Shown piece by piece: positions 8,442 to 13,856 of a stretch of DNA of 13,856 nucleotides (position 1 is its first letter; each line of letters starts with the position of its first letter). Where the stretch lies: positions 1 through 13,856 of the forward strand of contig MU603234.1 of assembly GCA_025201865.1 (NCBI GenBank), read 5' to 3'. Origin of the DNA: Ramicandelaber brevisporus (Eukaryota; Kickxellomycota; Ramicandelaberales; Ramicandelaberaceae). Position numbers and translations under genes: made by a program. The notes under the pieces are model-generated. The model was not told where the DNA came from, ran no database searches, and saw nothing but the letters and a program-made list of their open reading frames with translations.

Positions 8442-10526
8442 ATGCAGCCGCAGCAACAACAGCAGCAACAGCAACCACCCGCTGCTCCACAGCAGCCACA
8501 TCAAACGCCAACACCAACGCCCACTATGTATCCTCAAGGACAGTCCAGTCAGCAGCAGCAGCAACAGCAGCCACACGTTCCTCCCCCAGTGCCCCCTCCG
8601 CCGAGTGTTTCTTACAATCCCTATCCACATCCAGCCTTCCTATACCAGCACTATTCGCATCCTGTGCATACCGGCCTGCAATGGCCAATGCCCCATCCTC
8701 ATCATTTGCCACCTCCACCATTGCCACCTCACCAACAAAGCCAAGCACTCCATCAACACCAGCAACACCAGCAGCACCAGCAACATCAACAGCAGCAGCA
8801 GCAATCGGCCAAGCAAGGCCAAAATGGCCAGGACATTGCCTTAACTGAGCTTCCCGTGCTAGCCCCAATGCCACAGGCTGCTAGATCCTCTTTGGCCGCT
8901 CCAACATCCAGCTCGAGTATATCAGCAGTCACTGCTGTGGACGGACTCAATGGCTCTGATGCTGTTCCTGCGCTGACTGGATCGTTACGGGCCAAACAGC
9001 CATCCAAGTCATCAATCGATAAGGTTAGACGCGATAACCGTGAGCGAAAGCGTAAATGGCGAGTGCAGAACAAGCAGCGGAACAAAGACAACGACCTGCG
9101 CTGCCGTGTCAACAAGCGGGCCACCAAACTTTACGGTTCTGCAAACTCCATCGAGAAGACCAAGTGGGTTGAAGAGGAGTTTAATCGGCGTCGCACAAAG
9201 AGAATGGATAAGGATGCCATTGATGAGAAGGAAGCACACTTTGCTTCCATCGGTGCAAGTGCAGGCTCAGTCGATGATGATGACGAAGATGCCACTGAAG
9301 ACGAGTCTGCATCGTCTCCATCGTCTGCTCCGCTGATTCAGCAGCACCCTCAGGCCATGTTGAGCAACAGTTCCTCAGTTCAGCCCGTATCTGTCGCCAT
9401 CGCTGCTGCCGCCGCGGCCGCTGCTGCTGGACTAACATCCCCCTTCTTCGCTCCACAAGTCCCACACAGACTCGATCAACGGCCACCTTATGATGCCTTC
9501 CCATCCACGCCCGTTGCACCAGCCACCCACCCTCTTTCCGCCGTGGATGGCACTTCGCTTCTTGGCCTGGTTCATGCTCACTCACCCAATATCGGTCGCA
9601 GCATGATCAACATGGCTCAATTTACTGCATCCAGAGATGCCGCCACTGGTCAAATGCACACAGCTCCAACCGACACCATTTATCCGCTTGCCCACACTAC
9701 TTTCGAGGCTCTCTCTAACGGCAATGTCACGCAAGCTTCACAGACAGGTCAAGAGCATCAGCAGCAGAAACAGCAACAGCCATCCGGATATACAACACAA
9801 ACTCAAGCCAACTTCGCACAGTCAAATCCAGCTCACGCAGCACCATCAATTGCCACCAAAATCATTTCGCCGTACTCTGGCACTCAGCAGGACCAGCAGC
9901 AAGCGACTCCATTTAGTCGGCCACAGCTGGCATCTCACTCGGATACCTATGCTGTTCCAGTGTCCTCAGCCTCGACTAATCCTGACGCCAGATATCCGCG
10001 CAAGTCCATGGTGACTACGTCTTCAGCACTCACCAGCCCGGCCACCAACAGCAGTAACAGTGGATTCAACAGCAACGGCTCATCATTCACACCAACGCCT
10101 TCACTCGCTCCGTCGCAGCAAGGAGGCGGTCGGTACCAGTATCCAGCAAATGCCAATTCCGTCACTTTTGCAGCTGCTTCTGCATTTGGCCACAGCAGCG
10201 GATCTATGCCAGCACTGGGCATCTTTGCATCCGCTCCTCCCTCCAACGGCGCCAGTGGTCATCAAAACGGACACTCAGCAAGCGGCTCATTCCCAGAAGT
10301 TAACCAGTCCCGCAGCTCAACAGCCAGCACATCTGACAATGACGCTGTGCTGTCACTCATGGCACTTAGCAAGAATGCTCCTCGGTCCATGGCGAACAGC
10401 TCATCCACTGGAACTCCTCGTCATCAGCCCACCACCAATGGACATGATACCCAGCAGCAATCGCAATGGTCCAGCTATCAATCGCCGCAGTCAAATCAGC
10501 CGCTCAAAGCTGACCAGTCTTCCTAG
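8442..10526 (+). CDS. Q-rich protein with a fungal DUF3020 basic domain, probable nuclear regulator
   Basis: The 694-residue frame starts at an ATG in a CT-rich leader and ends at TAG. Residues about 194-255 form a highly basic, helical-looking block with RRDNRERKRKWR, NKQRNKDNDLRCRVNKRA (about 209-226) and a following KTKWVEEEFNRRRTKR. I recognise this as the DUF3020 domain, found in fungal proteins of unknown function. It is preceded by a Q/P/H-rich region (poly-Q at 4-11; an HQQ repeat at 104-121) and followed by an acidic patch (about 275-287), a poly-Ala run near 320, and a long S/T/Q/N-rich tail with no recognised domain. A basic block inside activation-domain-like low complexity suggests a DNA- or RNA-binding transcriptional regulator, but this is inference. 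It is single-exon, divergent from RRP15, and in tandem with MGM101 451 bp downstream. Confidence 0.85.
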   Translation: MQPQQQQQQQQPPAAPQQPHQTPTPTPTMYPQGQSSQQQQQQQPHVPPPVPPPPSVSYNPYPHPAFLYQHYSHPVHTGLQWPMPHPHHLPPPPLPPHQQSQALHQHQQHQQHQQHQQQQQQSAKQGQNGQDIALTELPVLAPMPQAARSSLAAPTSSSSISAVTAVDGLNGSDAVPALTGSLRAKQPSKSSIDKVRRDNRERKRKWRVQNKQRNKDNDLRCRVNKRATKLYGSANSIEKTKWVEEEFNRRRTKRMDKDAIDEKEAHFASIGASAGSVDDDDEDATEDESASSPSSAPLIQQHPQAMLSNSSSVQPVSVAIAAAAAAAAAGLTSPFFAPQVPHRLDQRPPYDAFPSTPVAPATHPLSAVDGTSLLGLVHAHSPNIGRSMINMAQFTASRDAATGQMHTAPTDTIYPLAHTTFEALSNGNVTQASQTGQEHQQQKQQQPSGYTTQTQANFAQSNPAHAAPSIATKIISPYSGTQQDQQQATPFSRPQLASHSDTYAVPVSSASTNPDARYPRKSMVTTSSALTSPATNSSNSGFNSNGSSFTPTPSLAPSQQGGGRYQYPANANSVTFAAASAFGHSSGSMPALGIFASAPPSNGASGHQNGHSASGSFPEVNQSRSSTASTSDNDAVLSLMALSKNAPRSMANSSSTGTPRHQPTTNGHDTQQQSQWSSYQSPQSNQPLKADQSS

Positions 10527-10977
10527 TGAGGTTAACAGGCACAGGATTCCATTGCTGGCTTAAATGGCATCCTGATCGATCTATCAATCTATCAATCTAT
10601 CTGACTTATCAACATGACTTGCTATATCCAATTTTCCTTTTTGTTTTGTGTTGTCTTTATCTTCATCTCTCTAATCATGCATTCTATCAAACCTTCCATT
10701 CAGACCGCTTCTATCCATTATTCTTCTTATTTTTATTTTATTTTTCTTGAACAGCTTGACTATTTTGTGTACCGTGCACGGCATCCCGCCTTCGCTATTC
10801 GTCTCATGTAGAGAGAGACGAGACTAGGCATTGTGAACAATGCGTACTCCAAAAGATCAAACGCTGTCACGCATGTTTGCATTCGATTACTCAGGTGGTA
10901 GTTTACTAGTGTCTTAATGGACACAGGCGGATTTGCCCTAATAAAAAAAAACTAAAGCACAAAAACTTACAAGCGTA
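10527..10977 (+). other. Spacer between DUF3020 gene and MGM101 (3' UTR plus promoter)
   Basis: This 451-bp spacer must hold the 3' end of the DUF3020 transcript and the MGM101 promoter. It contains a short tandem repeat of an 8-mer (10579-10601), a T-rich block with TTTTATTTTATTTTTC at about 10730-10748, and AATAAA followed by a longer A run at 10940-10950. That run is only 28 bp before the MGM101 ATG, so it is either a distal poly(A) signal or an A-rich MGM101 leader. No gene is seen. Confidence 0.5.
10579..10601 (+). repeat. Short tandem repeat of ATCTATCA
   Basis: Two full copies and one 7-base partial copy of ATCTATCA in tandem, about 55 bp after the DUF3020 gene stop codon. A minor satellite with no evident function. 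Confidence 0.8.
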
Positions 10978-11724
10978 ATGAGCCAACCTGCTGCCAGATC
11001 TGTCGGCCTAACACGACACATGGCACGTCGGTGTTCGCCCCTGGGCAATCGTAGAGCTGCCATCTTCACTTTACGACGACACAGGAGTACAACAAGTCAA
11101 CTCCCCAATGTTCAAGATGCAGCGACAACAACAACAACAACAACAACAACATCTCTTGGAGAGATGCCTGGCACTAACCTAATATCAATGTGGTCAACTT
11201 CATACGCCGGGGTTGGTTCAGCTCCATTCGATTCGACTATCTCTTCCATTCTCCAAGCTCCGCTTCCACTGTCTTGTATTGAGATCCAAAACGATTCCTT
11301 GGGGCTTTTGTACCTTCCGGATATCCACTATCGCCGCATTCTCAATCAAGCCTTTGGTCCCGGTGGCTGGGGTCTGGTTCCACGTGGTCCGCACTCTATC
11401 CACGAGCGTGTCCTGTCACGAGACTACGCATTAATCTGTCACGGTCGATTTGTATCGGTTGCAAGAGGAGAGCAAGAGATTGTTGGCGGTGACGCGGGAT
11501 TGGCAGCAGCGACTGAAGGGGTAAAAAGTAATGCATTGTTGAGGTGTTGTAAGGATCTAGGAGTGGCAAGCGAGCTCTGGGATCCGGCGTTTGTAAACAA
11601 ATTTAGAAGAGAACACTGTATGTTGGCAATTGTGGAACATGCAACAAAGACAACCAAGTCGAGGAGATGGAGGTTAAAACAACGGCCGTTCCAGTATCCG
11701 TATAAAGAAGTATCTAATCTTTAA
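10978..11724 (+). CDS. MGM101: MGM101, mitochondrial DNA maintenance and recombination protein
   Basis: This 248-residue protein is a clear Mgm101 homologue, a mitochondrial nucleoid single-strand annealing protein of the Rad52-like group needed for mtDNA repair and maintenance. The conserved core is residues about 88-243: GLLYLPDIHYRRILNQAFGP (109-128) with GGWGLVPRG next, DYALICHGRFVSVARGEQ (149-166), ATEGVKSNALLRCCKDLG (178-195, with the adjacent Cys190-Cys191 pair kept), SELWDPAF (198-205), and the closing PYK. Residues 1-40 are rich in Arg, Ser and Thr with no acidic residue, and an RRHRS site near 33-37 fits a cleaved mitochondrial presequence. A nine-Thr run (51-ish, from ACA repeats) separates presequence and core. 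The start is the first ATG. Length is close to the yeast protein (about 270). It is single-exon and ends 65 bp from the opposing gene. Confidence 0.96.
   Translation: MSQPAARSVGLTRHMARRCSPLGNRRAAIFTLRRHRSTTSQLPNVQDAATTTTTTTTTSLGEMPGTNLISMWSTSYAGVGSAPFDSTISSILQAPLPLSCIEIQNDSLGLLYLPDIHYRRILNQAFGPGGWGLVPRGPHSIHERVLSRDYALICHGRFVSVARGEQEIVGGDAGLAAATEGVKSNALLRCCKDLGVASELWDPAFVNKFRREHCMLAIVEHATKTTKSRRWRLKQRPFQYPYKEVSNL
11125..11151 (+). repeat. (ACA)9 microsatellite inside MGM101
   Basis: Nine perfect ACA triplets encode Thr9 in the linker between the mitochondrial presequence and the Mgm101 core. A pure trinucleotide run like this is likely to differ in length between strains. Confidence 0.95.
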
Positions 11725-11789
11725 CTTCGTCTCGCATAAGATTATATTTAAAGGACATTTAAAAAAAAAAAGAAGGAAAGGAAAGGTAG
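11725..11789. terminator. Very short convergent 3' spacer between MGM101 and the STIL-like gene
   Basis: Only 65 bp separate the two stop codons. It holds TTATATTTAAA (about 11741-11751) and an 11-A run at 11761-11771, which reads as a T run for the minus-strand gene. No canonical AATAAA is present on either strand, so the 3' ends of the two transcripts must nearly or fully overlap, or extend into the opposing coding region. Confidence 0.45.
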
Positions 11790-13784
11790 CTAAAATGGTA
11801 GTGTTCGCTTGGAGCGAATGTGATCAAGATGGCGGCGAGTTTGAGGCGTTAAGTCGTCTAAAAAGTTACCAGTTGATTGGCGAGGTGCTGTCAGATTGGT
11901 GTCACTGGCAGGACGTCGCAATATACTTGGCTGTTTTTGCTGCTGCGAGTGTTGAGCTATTGGGGAAGGCTCGACAGTGCTTGTCAACGCCACGTTCTGT
12001 TTAAACACGTCCATTTGCTTGCTCAGTAGTTGGACAATCTGGGTTTGCTGTTCGAGAATCTGAGACATCATGGCACGATCTTCATCTTTTTGCTTGCTGC
12101 TAGTGACATTGACAGGGGAAATTGCCATTGATTGATGCAAAGATTCAGTCTCTGTGTTGATTCCTTCAAGCCACTGTTCAAGTCGCTGTCCACTAAAGTT
12201 TTGCCATGGAGTTAACGCACAGATCTGCGGCATTGGCTGCAAATGAGAGTGCTGCGAGTCAGGCGTGGATGAAACCAGCTGAGTATTGTGTTCCCTTGTG
12301 AATGTCACTATCGAGATCTGCGGCGCTGTTACTGTGGATGTTGCCGAAACTGCCGGTGATGCGACAATATCAATTGAGGATCGTCCGGAGTAGCACCGAT
12401 AAGATACTGCCGATATCCTAGATTCGTCACTCGACCATTTCGGCACAATCAAGACCAATGTGAACTCTTGGCCGCTATCCGTCCAACCATCCACCCTATC
12501 GCCAACAGGAAGCAGCTTGGCAACCACACTGGCAACTTCTGAGTGCTGAGCTGACTGTGGTCCAAGCACCCAAATGCCGATACTCTCGTTGCGTGATGGA
12601 TGCCATGTATTTGGTAAATGCAGCGACCCATCACCAAATGAATCAACAGAGAAGTAGCCGGAGGCTTGGATATGACTATTCTCGCTCTGATGTCGCCGTA
12701 GTCGCATTGATGAATGGAGTGACCGAGCGAAGGTGCTCATATTGTTGAAACGAATTGTGGAGGTTGCTGGTGTCAATGATATAGCCTGTTGCAGCGAGGT
12801 GTAATTTCGCGTTGAAGAGTGATCCGCAACAATGAGAGTGCATGCTCGCGAGAAGCTGACGAGATAGGCTTGCACTGTCGATGACAGTTGATGTGCATCC
12901 CGTAATATAAACTCAGCAGCTTGACCCGTGCAATGCTGGAGAGGAATCTGTACACCACTCCGAGTACTGGTAATGAACTCTGCCGAGACGAGTTGCTGCA
13001 GTACAAGAAAGTCACTGCCATTTACACCATCGCGTCCGCCAGAGGCGACAAGAGTCATACCTTCAAGCCCATGATTTGACTCGAGACGATTCAAAATTGC
13101 ATTAATGACACTCTGTCTGATAGAAATGATCATCATCTGCCGTCTAGATACAGGGCCGAGGTGGGTAGGAATAAAATGAGTGACACCAGAAGACGACACC
13201 GAGGTTCGCGAGCGCGGGTTAGAATAGCCTAACAGCGATGTTGATGACGCCTCGCTATCTGAGAATGAAACACTACTCCTGTGTTTAACTGGTGGATGCC
13301 GTCTAACACGATGGTTGCTGCTGCTGCTGCTGCTACTGCTTGTGCTGGTGCTTGTGATGGTGTTGGTGCTACTGACATAATCGTTACACCTGCTGAGCAG
13401 GCTGTCGGTTCTGCTAATTGACAAGCTGTTGATAGGAGATACGATGCATGTTGAGTAGTCAGCATTGTCTGTAAGCCGGTTGTGCACACTAGCTTCCGTT
13501 AAGCTGCCGTGTCTATTTGCTTCACTGTATCGCTGTCGCGGATGATGAAGCCGCTGAGGCGGTGGGAGAAGCGGAGGCGGCGCTACTGCTGCTGCTACTG
13601 CTGCTGCTGCTGTTGCCTTTGTTTGTTTTGAGTTACTGCTGCTTTCCTGCGACGCGTCTCGCTTTACACGCGGCAGCTGCTGTGTTGCTCTGCTGTCGTT
13701 GCTCTGAAACGACGCTGCAGTGAGAGATGGTGGTAGCACACGCGGGATGTACACCGTTGCCGGTGGACAACAGTCAGCTTCCAT
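11790..13784 (-). CDS. Uncharacterised 664-residue protein, possible STIL/Ana2/SAS-5-like centriole-duplication factor
   Basis: The frame runs from the ATG at 13784-13782, with an in-frame TGA three codons upstream (13793-13791) supporting the start, to TAG at 11792-11790. Residues 1-200 are low complexity (poly-Ala/Pro at 57-76, a Ser run at 149-156). Residues about 210-475 look globular. A coiled coil lies at about 568-597 (ILEQQTQIVQLLSKQMDVF), and a short conserved-looking C-terminal segment follows (FLDDLTPQTRRHL, 641-653). Within the globular part the order FARSLHSSM (352-360), SGYFSVD (375-381), SIGIWVLG (401-408), TDSGQEFTLVLIVPK (435-449) resembles the N-terminal domain of the centriole protein STIL, and the later short coiled coil plus terminal motif fits the STIL/Ana2 layout. 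This is recall-based remote similarity, not a search result. An unrelated fungal protein is a real alternative. Confidence 0.75.
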   Translation of the reverse strand: MEADCCPPATVYIPRVLPPSLTAASFQSNDSRATQQLPRVKRDASQESSSNSKQTKATAAAAVAAAVAPPPLLPPPQRLHHPRQRYSEANRHGSLTEASVHNRLTDNADYSTCIVSPINSLSISRTDSLLSRCNDYVSSTNTITSTSTSSSSSSSSNHRVRRHPPVKHRSSVSFSDSEASSTSLLGYSNPRSRTSVSSSGVTHFIPTHLGPVSRRQMMIISIRQSVINAILNRLESNHGLEGMTLVASGGRDGVNGSDFLVLQQLVSAEFITSTRSGVQIPLQHCTGQAAEFILRDAHQLSSTVQAYLVSFSRACTLIVADHSSTRNYTSLQQAISLTPATSTIRFNNMSTFARSLHSSMRLRRHQSENSHIQASGYFSVDSFGDGSLHLPNTWHPSRNESIGIWVLGPQSAQHSEVASVVAKLLPVGDRVDGWTDSGQEFTLVLIVPKWSSDESRISAVSYRCYSGRSSIDIVASPAVSATSTVTAPQISIVTFTREHNTQLVSSTPDSQHSHLQPMPQICALTPWQNFSGQRLEQWLEGINTETESLHQSMAISPVNVTSSKQKDEDRAMMSQILEQQTQIVQLLSKQMDVFKQNVALTSTVEPSPIAQHSQQQKQPSILRRPASDTNLTAPRQSTGNFLDDLTPQTRRHLDHIRSKRTLPF

Positions 13785-13856
13785 TGCCTGTCAAGTGCCA
13801 GCAAGGTCGTCGTTGTTGTAGCAGCTGAAATGAGAAGGGAGAAGGGGAGCAGGGGG
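13785..13856 (-). promoter_or_regulatory. Upstream leader of the STIL-like gene
   Basis: The 72 bp before the start codon read, on the minus strand, as a long pyrimidine stretch ending in TTCTCATTTCAG (about 13837-13826) and then a short ACAACAACGACGAC leader. The pyrimidine-plus-CAG pattern resembles a 3' splice site, so an intron or an upstream non-coding exon may lie just beyond the window. Confidence 0.35.

Noticed and set aside
13316-13338. CTG/CTA-type repeat near the STIL-like N-terminus as a regulatory satellite
   Set aside because: It simply encodes the Ser run at residues 149-156 (AGC/AGT codons on the minus strand) and needs no separate explanation.
1-13856. CRISPR arrays, bacterial operons, transposons or viral insertions
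   Set aside because: No spaced direct repeats, transposase, reverse transcriptase or integrase motifs, terminal repeats or target duplications were seen. All genes have eukaryotic layout.

Overview
This is nuclear DNA from a eukaryote, most likely a fungus. The evidence is a fungal-type DUF3020 basic domain, an MGM101 mitochondrial recombination protein, an RRP15 ribosome-assembly factor, a PTPA/Rrd phosphatase activator, and eukaryotic spacers with AATAAA signals and A/T and CT tracts. Six protein genes are supported. Every one reads as a single uninterrupted frame, including 1,379 codons of a kinase gene, so the locus is strikingly intron-poor. Most of the proteins carry glutamine-, serine- or alanine-rich low-complexity regions. 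The exact lineage cannot be fixed by reading. If the last gene really is a STIL-like centriole factor, a zoosporic (flagellated) fungus is the natural guess.

Layout from left to right. (1) Minus strand, 4138 down to the left edge: a polo-like kinase with a Q-rich N-terminal extension of about 414 residues and at least 700 residues after the kinase domain, cut by the window before any polo boxes. (2) A 489-bp divergent promoter region. (3) Plus strand, 4628-5965: PTPA/Rrd-type activator of PP2A with a His-rich tail. (4) A convergent spacer with a poly(A) signal followed at once by a perfect 9+1+9 palindrome. (5) Minus strand, 6430-7356: RRP15. (6) A 1,085-bp divergent spacer holding one doubtful small membrane-protein ORF and an 88-bp nearly pure pyrimidine tract. 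(7) Plus strand, 8442-10526: Q-rich DUF3020 protein. (8) Plus strand, 10978-11724: MGM101. (9) Minus strand, 11790-13784: a 664-residue protein with weak but patterned resemblance to STIL/Ana2/SAS-5 centriole-duplication proteins, ending only 65 bp from MGM101.

The genes do not form one pathway. RRP15 is nucleolar housekeeping and MGM101 is mitochondrial DNA maintenance. The kinase (mitosis and centrosome), PTPA (PP2A maturation) and the possible STIL-like protein all belong to cell-cycle or centrosome biology, but their proximity may be chance. The most interesting points are the giant polo-like kinase and the STIL-like candidate.
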